A DNA stretch of 26,432 bases from a virus, in the IMG/VR virus record IMGVR_UViG_3300045918_000014, positions 1-26,432 of that record. One strand, written 5' to 3'. The translations under genes and the position numbers were made by a program. Below the pieces are notes generated by a model. The model saw only the letters and a list, made by a program, of their open reading frames with translations. It did not search any database and was not told the DNA's origin. Shown piece after piece: positions 6,034-14,519 of the stretch (position 1 is the first letter of the stretch; each line of letters begins with the position of its first letter).

Positions 6034-8189
6034 GTGAAAGTGTCGTCATAGTAAGTAATCCCTTAGCTGTAACTATCAATGACGGTTCACCTACTCGGGT
6101 TACTGTTGTTGATAATAACTCAGGGAAAATCACTATTATCGATGGAACTCCTCGGGTGGCAGTTAAAACTAACCAACCTACGGAAATTATCATACACAGT
6201 GGTATTGGGGGTCGTTATGACTTCGATACTATTGAAGGTATGCTATTTAATAAAATCACCAGTGACTTTCTTAATCCAACCCTAAATACAGATATAAATA
6301 ATATCCGTAATCTATGGACTCGAATAGGTGCTGAGATCGTGTTACTCCAAGCAGATGGAGAAGCCATATCAGCAGTTAATCAAGGTTACACCGATGGTAA
6401 GTTTACTCAAGCTCTCCTTGAAGCGGCTGTAGATGCTGAAGGTAGATTAGAACTTAGAGCATCAAGTATTGAACAAGACATTAACTCAATAGCAAATACA
6501 GTACTGGATATTACTCGATCCGATGATGGGGCTCTGGTCATCTTACAGAGTAACATAAACCAGACGGCAGAAGATATAATCAGTACAGTTCTACGTATTG
6601 ATGCTATTGATGACCCAGTTACAGGTGTGTTGGCGGCACACTTAACTAGCATTCAGCAGAGTGCAGCAGAGATAGAATTGCGATTGAAAACTACTGACCT
6701 GGACACTCATCAGGTTATTGTAGACATGGGTACGAATATGTCTGCCATAGAAGGCAACATATCTAGTTGGGTTACTCAATTTGGTATATTAGATGGTTCA
6801 TTCCAATCAGCACGATCTGAACTTACTGCGACTACAGCGAAGACGGAAATAGCTGAAGGTAGTGTTAATCAACATGAATGGAGGATCACAGCAGCAGAAA
6901 CAATGCTCTCCAGCAAATGGGGTGTAACCATTGCAGAGACTACCGGAGGTATAAAATATGTAACTGGTGTAGGGTTATTCTTGCATCCTGACTGGCAATC
7001 AGGACAATCCTACGTAACAGGGAATTATGTCTTTTTCTTCGATGGTTCAACAGCATCTGTTTATATTGCTTTACAGAATCATGTGTCATCCTCTGCTAAT
7101 AGTCCTTTATCTGGTTTAGGTACACATTGGTCGGTGAGCGCAGGGAGTAAGTCTAGCTTTATCATTCAGGCAGATGAACTCAAAGTAATCAGTCCTAATA
7201 ACACAGTAACACCGTTACTCACTCTAAATGGAAATGCCCTAACTTTAGGCCCAGCAATCGCATTACGCTCTGCCAATTACGGGCATACCACTGAGCCGTG
7301 GTTTAACTTTAACCCAGCCACAGGGCAGGCTGAGTTAAGAAACATGACTATGACCTTCTCGGGTTCAGGTAAAACTGTTGTTCAGACAGCATTGAACGTA
7401 GCTGATGGTGCTACAGTAAATCAACCTGATGTTACCACCAATACTGCTATTTCTGAGGCAGCTAAAACAGCCACTAATTGGAGTCATGCAAGCAATGTCA
7501 CAACTATTGATGGGGGTAAGATTTACACTGGTTCTATCGCTGCTGATAAAATAAATGTAACTAATCTATCTGTTGTGTCTACATACACTGGCGCATTGAC
7601 AGTGGATAGTTCTATCACTGTTGGAAATGGTGCTAGTTTGACTTATATTTGCTCCAATGGGAAATGGTGGGAGGATAACGTTGGGGGTTTTTGGTTATCA
7701 AATGAGCCTTCTTGCACACTTTTTGAAGTGGGAAATGCAAACAGCAAAATATACTTTAACTCCGCTGAAGGTGTATTTCATGTAGTTGGGGACATAATAG
7801 CTACGGGGAATATAGTGGCTGACGGTGTATCAACACTACGAGTTTCTACGAGTGGATATAAGACAGTAGGACAAACTCCAATTATTATTTGCGGAGTCTA
7901 CACCATACAAATACCAGCATGCAGTACAGGGGTCATACTAACGATTAACGCTCAAACAGGAGCTGCTCCGGTAGACACAGAGGTTTATTTTTTTATTACA
8001 AATATCGCCGGGGCTGTCATCGGAGGTAGCAATATGGGTATTACGAGAGGTAAAACAAGTATGTTTTCTTATGTTATCCCTTACTTCCCAGGCCCTTCTT
8101 GGGAGGATTTCAATCTTCAGTTCTATTGTTCAAACGATACCGTTAGCGTGGGAAGCGCATCGTTGACTGTAGTGGTAGCTAAAAGATGA
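6030..8189 (+). CDS. tail fibre / receptor-binding protein
   Basis: This 719-residue protein is modular. Residues 1-60 are short beta repeats rich in Thr/Val/Ile. Residues about 85-290 are long heptad-like helices (SSIEQDINSIANTVLD, NQTAEDIISTVLRI, QQSAAEIELRLK), as in the helical regions of tail-tip fibres with DUF1983. Residues about 318-372 form a carbohydrate-binding-like module with the pattern DW-x2-G-x-SYV-x-GNYV ... YIAL-x-NH-x-SS ... W. Residues about 490-510 contain GGKIYTGSIAADKI, a motif frequent in J-like fibres. The last 130 residues are beta-rich and probably the receptor-binding tip. In N4 this interval holds the sheath gp65 and appendage gp66, and no such long sheath is seen here. 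The exact receptor is unknown. Confidence 0.8.
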   Translation: MSESVVIVSNPLAVTINDGSPTRVTVVDNNSGKITIIDGTPRVAVKTNQPTEIIIHSGIGGRYDFDTIEGMLFNKITSDFLNPTLNTDINNIRNLWTRIGAEIVLLQADGEAISAVNQGYTDGKFTQALLEAAVDAEGRLELRASSIEQDINSIANTVLDITRSDDGALVILQSNINQTAEDIISTVLRIDAIDDPVTGVLAAHLTSIQQSAAEIELRLKTTDLDTHQVIVDMGTNMSAIEGNISSWVTQFGILDGSFQSARSELTATTAKTEIAEGSVNQHEWRITAAETMLSSKWGVTIAETTGGIKYVTGVGLFLHPDWQSGQSYVTGNYVFFFDGSTASVYIALQNHVSSSANSPLSGLGTHWSVSAGSKSSFIIQADELKVISPNNTVTPLLTLNGNALTLGPAIALRSANYGHTTEPWFNFNPATGQAELRNMTMTFSGSGKTVVQTALNVADGATVNQPDVTTNTAISEAAKTATNWSHASNVTTIDGGKIYTGSIAADKINVTNLSVVSTYTGALTVDSSITVGNGASLTYICSNGKWWEDNVGGFWLSNEPSCTLFEVGNANSKIYFNSAEGVFHVVGDIIATGNIVADGVSTLRVSTSGYKTVGQTPIIICGVYTIQIPACSTGVILTINAQTGAAPVDTEVYFFITNIAGAVIGGSNMGITRGKTSMFSYVIPYFPGPSWEDFNLQFYCSNDTVSVGSASLTVVVAKR

Positions 8190-8584
8190 AAGAATTTATT
8201 TATTTTTATTACAATACTGGGGCGATATTCCAGACGGTAAAATCAAGTTCACCAATAAGTACGCAGGGTACCCCTTCGGGGCTGGGAGTTATAGATGGGA
8301 ATTGTGATATAGACAAGTCGTATATCGATATTTACGACTATTATGTCCTGAAATCAAAAACAGAATCTCCTGCAACCATAGATAAAACAACCATTCCTGC
8401 TAACTCTATTGACACCTGCATAATTTCAAACGTACCAAACCCATCCACGGTGACTATAGCCAGTACAAGTGAGATAGTAACAGATGGGGAATTCGAGTTC
8501 ACCATAGACTTACCTGGGATTTACAAAGTAAAAATAGAATCGGTAGCCTACTTAGATAAAACCTTCACGGTAACCGCCACATGA
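8186..8584 (+). CDS. fibre-associated accessory protein
   Basis: A 132-residue protein whose ATG overlaps the fibre stop (ATGA at 8186-8189) and whose own stop overlaps the next start. The N-terminus (YFYYNTGAIFQTV) and the C-terminal half, a single Ig-like fold (SNVPNPSTVTIAS, DGEFEFTIDLPGIYKVKIE), resemble small proteins encoded directly behind tail fibres in many prophages. It may help fold the fibre or cap its tip. The three-gene chain of overlapping starts indicates that fibre, this protein and the next are made together. No enzyme motif is visible. Confidence 0.55.
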   Translation: MKEFIYFYYNTGAIFQTVKSSSPISTQGTPSGLGVIDGNCDIDKSYIDIYDYYVLKSKTESPATIDKTTIPANSIDTCIISNVPNPSTVTIASTSEIVTDGEFEFTIDLPGIYKVKIESVAYLDKTFTVTAT

Positions 8585-8910
8585 GAGTAAACATCACACA
8601 TTCAAAATTGGTTCGCGAATCTGAAATACGCCAACGCTACTCTGCACTGATGTCCCAGGTGGCACAACCATACACACAAACAGAGCGTGAAACCTGGTTC
8701 ACTCAACTCAAAGAAGCTGACGCATTTATCCTTGATAACAACGCAGTTACGCCGCTATTATCTGCCATGGCTACAGCCAGAGGGATATCCATTAGCTTAC
8801 TAGCCACGAAGATAAAAGAGAATGATGCCTTATTCTGCCAAGTGATCGGTGACTTATTGGGTCAGCAACAAGCAGAACTTGACAGACTAATTTTATCTGC
8901 TAATAATTAG
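8581..8910 (+). CDS. tail-fibre assembly / chaperone-like protein
   Basis: This 109-residue helical protein starts at an ATGA overlap with the gene before. The middle carries the recognisable pattern YTQTERETWFTQLKEADAF ... TPLLSAMATARGISISLLATKI ... IGDLLGQQQAELDRL, shared by small proteins encoded after fibres in many phages and often annotated as tail or fibre assembly proteins (XkdW/DUF4376-like). Known members are thought to assist assembly rather than be virion parts. Its stop codon lies inside a 13-nt direct repeat. It closes the receptor-binding block. Confidence 0.6.
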   Translation: MRVNITHSKLVRESEIRQRYSALMSQVAQPYTQTERETWFTQLKEADAFILDNNAVTPLLSAMATARGISISLLATKIKENDALFCQVIGDLLGQQQAELDRLILSANN

Positions 8911-8934
8911 ACAAATATATCTAATTAGACAAAT
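8904..8934 (+). repeat. 13-nt direct repeat at end of fibre block
   Basis: TAATTAGACAAAT occurs at 8904-8916 and again at 8922-8934, starts 18 nt apart. The first copy contains the stop codon of the preceding gene. It may mark a recombination boundary or a tandem binding site at the start of the portal-capsid block. Confidence 0.6.
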
Positions 8935-8955
8935 GTAGTTTACAATAAATATATT
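8926..8955 (+). promoter_or_regulatory. candidate sigma70-type promoter before portal gene
   Basis: TAGACA (8926-8931, 5 of 6 to the -35 consensus) is followed by an 18-nt spacer and TATATT (8950-8955, 5 of 6 to the -10). It would start transcription about 45 nt before the portal gene, in one of the longer gaps between late genes. A 5-bp hairpin (GTGTA 8959-8963 with TACAC 8971-8975) follows at once. Confidence 0.4.
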
Positions 8956-9009
8956 TTAGTGTAGTTGTCTTACACAAGTAGTTCTGAAATACCAAAAGGT
9001 AACTAACTT

Positions 9010-11253
9010 ATGCCCCAGCCTAACATTGACAATGAAGAATTAGAAAGCAACGCAGAGCTGGATGATGTTGCAGAAGACACACCTAAAGTAAGAAAGGCAA
9101 AGTTACAGCCTGAGTGGAAGAACGAACCAACAGTAGAAATGCTCAAGCAGGATCTAATCGATGCTGATCCTGAGAACTCCACACATAAATCCAATGTCAC
9201 CCGTTGGCTCAATAATATGTATGTAACTGGTAAAGCAAAGACTCTACCAGTTACAGGTAAATCTAGTGTTGTCCCTAAACTTATCCGCAAACAAGCAGAA
9301 TGGCGATATGCTTCTCTGTCTGAACCGTTTCTGAGTACGGAAGACATCTTCAATGTTTCCCCTACAACAGCAGGTGATAAGAAACGAGCTGGTCAAAATG
9401 AATTGGTTCTGAACCAACAGTTCAATACTAAGATCAAGAAAGTAGCTTTCATAGATGAGTATGTTCGAGATGCTGTTGATATTGGTACTGTCCTGGTCGA
9501 AGTGGGTTGGTTGAGTGAAACTGAGTTGGTTAAGCAAATGCAACCAACCTACGATTTCACTCCTGAGCCAACGGGACAATTAGCTGAACAGTATAAACAG
9601 TTCATACAGATGCAGCAGGAAGACCCAGAAGGGTACATGGATTATTCTACACCTGGCTTAGATCAGGCATTGCAGTCTTTCCAAGTAGATGGTGTTGCTC
9701 TATTCCCCCAGCAGACCGGGGAGGAAGAAGTAGAGGTAGAGAAAGAAACAAAGAACCATCCTACTGTCGAAGTATGTGATACTTTAAATATTGTCATCGA
9801 TCCTGGATGTAATGGTGACTTGGATAAAGCTGGTTTTATAGCCAAGAAGTTCAAGAGTTCACTTTCTAATCTCAAGAAAGATGGGCGTTATCATAATTTA
9901 GACTTCATCGATATTGAAGGTGCTTCACCCTTTGGTCAAGCTGACTACGATGAACCAACTGAAAATGGCTCATTCAACTTCACTGATAAACCCCGTAAAC
10001 AATTTGTTGTTCACTCCTATTGGGGTTATTGGGATATTCATAACACAGGTAAGACAGCCCCTATCGTTGCTGCCTGGGTGGGTGATACCATTATCCGAAT
10101 GGAAGAGAATCCCTTCCCTGATCGTAAACCTCCTTTTGTCAAAGTAGTTTATCTCCCAAAGAGAAAATCTGTCTATGGTGAACCTGATGGTGAACTATTA
10201 GAAGATAATCAGAAGATCTCAGGGGCTATTGTCAGAGGTATGATTGACCTAATGGGTAAATCTGCCAATAGCCAAACTGGTATGCGTAAGGACATGCTTG
10301 ATGTAACTAATAAGCGTAAGTTCCTTCGTGGGGATAACTATGAATACAATGCCAATGTTGATCCTCGCATGGGTGTCTATACACACACTTTCCCAGAGAT
10401 CCCACAGTCTGCCTATAACATGCTCACCTTACAGAATAACGAGGCTGAGTCACTAACAGGGACGAAAGCATTCAGTTCTGGGATTAATGGTCAAGCTCTT
10501 GGTTCAAGTGTAGGCAATGCTCGCGGTGCCATGGATGCAGCTAGTAAGAGAGAGATGAGCATTCTTCGTAGACTAGCTGAAGGTATTGTAGAGATTGGTA
10601 GAAAGATAGTCAGTATGAATGCTGTATTCCTCTCTGAAGAGGAAGTTGTTCGTATCACAGCAGAAGATTTTATCACTGTACGTAGAGATGACCTTGCAGG
10701 TGAATTTGACATTAAACTGTCTATATCTACTCCTGAAGCTGACAATGAAAAGGCACAAGAACTAGCCTTCATGCTTCAGACTAACGGCCCTAATGCAGAT
10801 CCTGGTGAAGTACGCATGATCCGAGCTGAGATAGCCCGTTTACGTAAGATGCCAGATCTGGCCAAGAAGATTGAAGAGTATCAACCACAGCCAGATCCAT
10901 TGCAAGTCATGAAGGCCCAGCTTGAGATTGAACTACTCAAGAAACAGATTGCTAAGGAAGAAGCCCTAACTCAGAAACACTCTTCTGAAGCCAGTGTGAA
11001 TGTAGCTAGAGAGTACAAAGAAGGAGCTCAAGGTGAACTGAACGTAGCCAAGGCTGCAACTGAGGGAGCTAAGACAAGGAATCTACACAGCGATTCTGAT
11101 AACAAAGATCTTGGATTCTTAGAACAAGAAAAAGGTGTTCATCAAGCTAGGGAGCTTGAGAAAATTGACAAGCAACAGGAACATAATATGCAAAGTAAAG
11201 CTATTGATGCTCACTTTAATAAGCAAGCTACCAAAGTTAAACCAACACTGTAA
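9010..11253 (+). CDS. portal protein (N4 gp59-like)
   Basis: This 747-residue protein has the size of N4 gp59 and is placed as in N4, upstream of the capsid genes. After an acidic, Lys-rich start, residues about 40-130 (THKSNVTRWLNNMYVTG, IRKQAEWRYASLSEPFL) and 135-180 form the wing region. The segment about 330-400 (HSYWGYWDIH, then PPFVKVVYLPKRKSVYGEPDGELLEDNQK) and the long helices about 490-550 make up the core and stem. From about residue 615 onward the chain is a highly charged coiled coil, likely a C-terminal barrel or crown. The dodecameric portal is the DNA gate and the nucleus of capsid assembly. Ribosome site AAAGGTAA precedes the ATG. Confidence 0.9.
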   Translation: MPQPNIDNEELESNAELDDVAEDTPKVRKAKLQPEWKNEPTVEMLKQDLIDADPENSTHKSNVTRWLNNMYVTGKAKTLPVTGKSSVVPKLIRKQAEWRYASLSEPFLSTEDIFNVSPTTAGDKKRAGQNELVLNQQFNTKIKKVAFIDEYVRDAVDIGTVLVEVGWLSETELVKQMQPTYDFTPEPTGQLAEQYKQFIQMQQEDPEGYMDYSTPGLDQALQSFQVDGVALFPQQTGEEEVEVEKETKNHPTVEVCDTLNIVIDPGCNGDLDKAGFIAKKFKSSLSNLKKDGRYHNLDFIDIEGASPFGQADYDEPTENGSFNFTDKPRKQFVVHSYWGYWDIHNTGKTAPIVAAWVGDTIIRMEENPFPDRKPPFVKVVYLPKRKSVYGEPDGELLEDNQKISGAIVRGMIDLMGKSANSQTGMRKDMLDVTNKRKFLRGDNYEYNANVDPRMGVYTHTFPEIPQSAYNMLTLQNNEAESLTGTKAFSSGINGQALGSSVGNARGAMDAASKREMSILRRLAEGIVEIGRKIVSMNAVFLSEEEVVRITAEDFITVRRDDLAGEFDIKLSISTPEADNEKAQELAFMLQTNGPNADPGEVRMIRAEIARLRKMPDLAKKIEEYQPQPDPLQVMKAQLEIELLKKQIAKEEALTQKHSSEASVNVAREYKEGAQGELNVAKAATEGAKTRNLHSDSDNKDLGFLEQEKGVHQARELEKIDKQQEHNMQSKAIDAHFNKQATKVKPTL

Positions 11254-11308
11254 GTAGTATTAATGTTGTGGGTGCTCACAGCGATGACCAATAACGGTCG
11301 ATAATTAT

Positions 11309-11329
11309 CTCTTCTAGGAAACTAGAGAG
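11309..11329 (+). promoter_or_regulatory. GAAA-tetraloop hairpin between portal and next gene
   Basis: TCTAG (11313-11317) pairs with CTAGA (11322-11326) around a GAAA tetraloop, and CTC (11309-11311) pairs with GAG (11327-11329) past one bulged T. GNRA loops are unusually stable in RNA. The hairpin ends 6 nt before the ribosome site of the gene at 11350 and lacks a T run, so it probably acts in mRNA processing or stability. Confidence 0.5.
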
Positions 11330-11349
11330 GACACAAAAAGGATGGATCC

Positions 11350-11694
11350 ATGAGTGGGAATAATGAACAAGAATTAGAACAGTTGGAGATGTCAATTGAG
11401 ATGGCCCGTAAGAAAGTTACACTAGGTGAAGCTATTACCCAGTTGCAACGTAACCCTTATTTCAAGATGCTCATCCTTGATGAGTACCTGAAGAACTATA
11501 CTGTACACCTAGTTATGAATAAAGCTAGTTACGGTATGCAGGGTGATAAAGACCAAAAGTTTATCAATGATCAACTCATTGGTATTGGTCATTTGGATCA
11601 ATTCCTTCGTTACACTGCTCAGGAGGGTCGTGAAGCTGCTGCAGCAATTAAGGTTGATGAAGAGACAAGATCTGAAATTATGGGTGAGGCATAA
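11350..11694 (+). CDS. conserved small head-region protein (N4 gp58 position)
   Basis: A 114-residue, mostly helical, acidic protein with a ribosome site AAAAGG 8 nt before the ATG. Residues about 20-60 read LGEAITQLQRNPYFKMLILDEYLKNYTVHLVM, and the region ends in an Ala-rich acidic helix. The same small gene lies between portal and scaffold-like protein in N4-type phages. No function is recognised; a head assembly or completion role is suggested only by position. Confidence 0.65.
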   Translation: MSGNNEQELEQLEMSIEMARKKVTLGEAITQLQRNPYFKMLILDEYLKNYTVHLVMNKASYGMQGDKDQKFINDQLIGIGHLDQFLRYTAQEGREAAAAIKVDEETRSEIMGEA

Positions 11695-11700
11695 TCTATC

Positions 11701-12813
11701 ATGGCTACTGATGATGACGCTGAGAACGATGTTACTCCAGAAGCTGAGGAAGATTCTACCTCTGATTATATGGGTCTCTCCGATGAGGACTTCCTCAAAA
11801 CGGAGTCTCCATCCTCTGATGAGGATAAAAGTAAACCTGAACCAGATAATGTAGAAATAGATTCTACTGGGTCAACTGATACTACCAAGTCTGATGCAAC
11901 TGTAGAAGATCCAGTTGTTGCTGATAAGACTGAAACCAAAGATGACACTACAGTTACAGATGAAACTGTAGAAGTTGATTATAAGGCTGAATTTGAAAAG
12001 GTAATGGCTCCATTCCAAGCCAATGGCATGGAGATGAAACCCAAGAGCATTGAAGACGTTACCCGTCTAATGCAAATGGGGGCCAACTATCATAAGAAGA
12101 TGGCCGGCCTTAAACCATCCCTGAAGATCCTGAAGTTGTTGGAGAACAATCAGTTACTCGACCCAGAGAAGATTAACTTCCTGATTGATCTGAATAGTAA
12201 GAATCCCGCCGCTATAACCAAATTATTGAAAGAGAGTGGAATGGATCCACTTGATATTGATACCAAAGGCGATACTGCTTATACCCCTACATCCAGAAGT
12301 GTTAGCGATACAGAACTTGACTTGGATTCGGTGCTTGAATCGATCAAGGACACACCGACATACAACAAGACACTCACTATCGTAACTAAGGATTGGGATG
12401 CAAGTAGTCGTCACGCAGCAGCAAATGCCCCAAACACACTAGCCATCATTAATCAGCATGTAGCTGATGGCACGTATGAAAAGGTTATGGGAGCTGTGCA
12501 GTATGAACGTAGTTTAGGTAAGTTACAAGGTGTATCTGATTTCGATGCTTACAAAGCAATGGGCGACCAACTTTGGAACCAAGGCGTAATTGGTACATCT
12601 AACACTCAAACCAATACTACTGCTCCTAAAGTCACACCTGTCAAACCTAAGACACTTCCCGTTACTGATGCTAAGAGACAAGCTCAGAAGAAAGCTGCCA
12701 GCCCTACGGTAAACCAAGGTAAGTCAGCAGCTACTCCGAACTTCAATCCCTTAACTATGTCAGACGAGGAAATCGCTAAGTTTGATGAAAGTCGGTTAAA
12801 GGCATTCGCCTAA
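11701..12813 (+). CDS. putative capsid scaffold protein (N4 gp57 position)
   Basis: This 370-residue protein lies immediately before the capsid gene, the usual place of scaffolds. The first 100 residues are extremely acidic and low in complexity (Asp, Glu, Ser, Thr), a common trait of scaffolding proteins. The middle, about 110-170, has a conserved-looking helix pair (MKPKSIEDVTRLMQMGANYHKKM). The C-terminal quarter is Lys/Thr/Pro-rich and basic, then ends with a short acidic helix (MSDEEIAKFDESRLKAF), as in scaffolds whose C-terminus binds the shell. No peptidase or enzyme motif is seen. Alternatively it is a minor structural protein of the N4 gp57 kind. Confidence 0.6.
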   Translation: MATDDDAENDVTPEAEEDSTSDYMGLSDEDFLKTESPSSDEDKSKPEPDNVEIDSTGSTDTTKSDATVEDPVVADKTETKDDTTVTDETVEVDYKAEFEKVMAPFQANGMEMKPKSIEDVTRLMQMGANYHKKMAGLKPSLKILKLLENNQLLDPEKINFLIDLNSKNPAAITKLLKESGMDPLDIDTKGDTAYTPTSRSVSDTELDLDSVLESIKDTPTYNKTLTIVTKDWDASSRHAAANAPNTLAIINQHVADGTYEKVMGAVQYERSLGKLQGVSDFDAYKAMGDQLWNQGVIGTSNTQTNTTAPKVTPVKPKTLPVTDAKRQAQKKAASPTVNQGKSAATPNFNPLTMSDEEIAKFDESRLKAFA

Positions 12814-12830
12814 ACCTGTTCCATGTCTAC

Positions 12831-12852
12831 ATCTAGTCAAAAATGACTAGAT
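12831..12852 (+). promoter_or_regulatory. perfect 9-bp hairpin before capsid gene
   Basis: ATCTAGTCA (12831-12839) is exactly complementary to TGACTAGAT (12844-12852), with an AAAA loop. It lies 35 nt before the capsid start and is not followed by T residues. It may protect the 5' end of a processed capsid mRNA or be a protein-binding site. Confidence 0.6.
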
Positions 12853-12887
12853 CCCTCCACAATCTAATCCCAATATAGGTGACTACT

Positions 12888-14429
12888 ATGTCTTATGATG
12901 GTCAAGTTTATGGTGCCACTAACGGCAATACTTCCACAGTCGGTACTCAGTTACGTACCAATTTTTATCAGAAGAAAGCTCTCATTGATGTCAAGAAAGA
13001 GCGGTTCTTCGGTCAGCTTGCTGATGTTACTAACATGCCCAAGAACATGGGTAAAACTATCAAGTGTTATCATTACTTACCTTTGCTGGATGATGCTAAC
13101 CTGAATGACCAGGGTATTGATGCCAATGGTGTTGGTTCAGATGATACGTCATTTGAAGCACAGGTAGTTGTCACCATGTCAGATGGTAAGAGTATCCCTC
13201 GTATCCCGCCTTACTTTGGTACGTCTTCTGACAACAAAGTACATTTTACTGGCATTGGAACCTCTGCTGCCCTTGCCGCAGACGCTGCCGGTACTGCTGT
13301 TCTTAACTGGATCACTGCTACGACTGCCAGTGGTGGTCTTGGTCAAGTAGCTGCAAGTATCGACGCTGCTGAAGTTCTGTGTACTACTGGCGGTGCAGTT
13401 TACGCCCTTGGCTTCCGCTTTGCTGATGGTGTGGGTGTTGCACTCACTGGTGTAGAAATGCTCAACACTGACCTGGAAGCTGCTGCCAGACCTCACTCTG
13501 GTAATCTGTATGGTTCAAGTAAAGATATTGGAACTATTAGTGGTAAGCTCCCCTACCTATCTGAAACTGGTGGTCGGGTTAACCGGGTTGGTTTCAAGCG
13601 TATCACTCTTGAAGGCACTATTGCCAAGTTCGGTTTCTTCGACGAGTACACCCAGGAAACCTTGGACTTTGATACTGACGCTGACTTGGAGATGCACATC
13701 AATCGTGAGATGCTTCGTGGTGCTAATGAGATCACTGAAGACGCCTTGCAGATTGACTTGATCAATGCTGCTGGCCTAGTTCGTTATCCCGGTACGGCTA
13801 CCTCAGTAACGGCGATGACTGGTATTGGTACCACCCCAACGGAAGTATCCTATGGTGATCTACAGAAGTTGTCTGTGGACTTGGATAATAACCGTTGTCC
13901 TAAGCATACTAAGATCATCACTGGTACTCGGATGGTTGATACCAAAGTAATCAATGCTGCTCGTATCTTGTATTGTGGTTCTGAGATGCAAGAGACTCTG
14001 GAGCGTATGAAGGACTACTTCCAGAACCAGGCATTCATTCCATTGGCTAAGTATGCTGCTGCTGGTTCAGAGATTAATGGTGAGATTGGTTCCATTGGTA
14101 ACTTCCGTATCGTCATTGTGCCTGAGATGCTGCACAAGGCAGGTGTAGGTGTCAATGAAGGTGTGAACACTGGATACCGTGTCACCTCCGGTAAATATGA
14201 TGCCTACCCTCTGTTGGTTGTTGGTTCTGAGTCCTTCACTACTATTGGCTTCCAGACTTCTGGTAACTCCGTGAAATTCAAGGTTTATCATAAGGCTCCT
14301 GGAGAAGATCAGGCTAACACTGCTGATCCTTATGGTGAAACCGGCTTCATGAGCATCAAATGGTATTATGGCTTTATGGCTCTCAGGCCGGAACAGATTG
14401 CTCTGGTATGGTCAGTTGCGAGATGGTAA
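12888..14429 (+). CDS. major capsid protein, N4-gp56 family
   Basis: This 513-residue protein shows the family signature throughout: RFFGQLADVTNMPKNMGKTIKCYHYLPLL and LNDQGID near the N-terminus, then GNLYGSSKDIGTISGKLP, GGRVNRVGFKR, KFGFFDEYTQETLDFD, MLRGANEITEDALQIDLINAAG and KIITGTRMVDTKVI. It forms the icosahedral shell. I chose the ATG at 12888, which has AGGTGA 5 nt upstream, over the GTG at 12879 that lies inside that ribosome site. Residues about 86-204 look like an extra block compared with N4 gp56 (about 401 residues). A strong terminator follows, which fits a need for high expression. Confidence 0.95.
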   Translation: MSYDGQVYGATNGNTSTVGTQLRTNFYQKKALIDVKKERFFGQLADVTNMPKNMGKTIKCYHYLPLLDDANLNDQGIDANGVGSDDTSFEAQVVVTMSDGKSIPRIPPYFGTSSDNKVHFTGIGTSAALAADAAGTAVLNWITATTASGGLGQVAASIDAAEVLCTTGGAVYALGFRFADGVGVALTGVEMLNTDLEAAARPHSGNLYGSSKDIGTISGKLPYLSETGGRVNRVGFKRITLEGTIAKFGFFDEYTQETLDFDTDADLEMHINREMLRGANEITEDALQIDLINAAGLVRYPGTATSVTAMTGIGTTPTEVSYGDLQKLSVDLDNNRCPKHTKIITGTRMVDTKVINAARILYCGSEMQETLERMKDYFQNQAFIPLAKYAAAGSEINGEIGSIGNFRIVIVPEMLHKAGVGVNEGVNTGYRVTSGKYDAYPLLVVGSESFTTIGFQTSGNSVKFKVYHKAPGEDQANTADPYGETGFMSIKWYYGFMALRPEQIALVWSVARW

Positions 14430-14450
14430 GCACTATTAACCAATAAACTG

Positions 14451-14479
14451 AGCCTCCCCTGAAATAGGGGAGGCTTTCT
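14451..14479 (+). terminator. strong intrinsic terminator after capsid gene
   Basis: AGCCTCCCCT (14451-14460) pairs perfectly with AGGGGAGGCT (14466-14475) around the loop GAAAT, giving a 10-bp GC-rich stem, followed by TTCT. It lies 22 nt after the capsid stop and should lower transcription of the genes downstream relative to the capsid. Confidence 0.85.
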
Positions 14480-14519
14480 ATATCAACTGTTACCTGACAC
14501 AAATAAAGGTGAGATTACT

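Noticed and set aside
12831-12852. Intrinsic terminator before the capsid gene
   Set aside because: The hairpin is perfect but A+T-rich and followed by CCCTCC rather than a T run.
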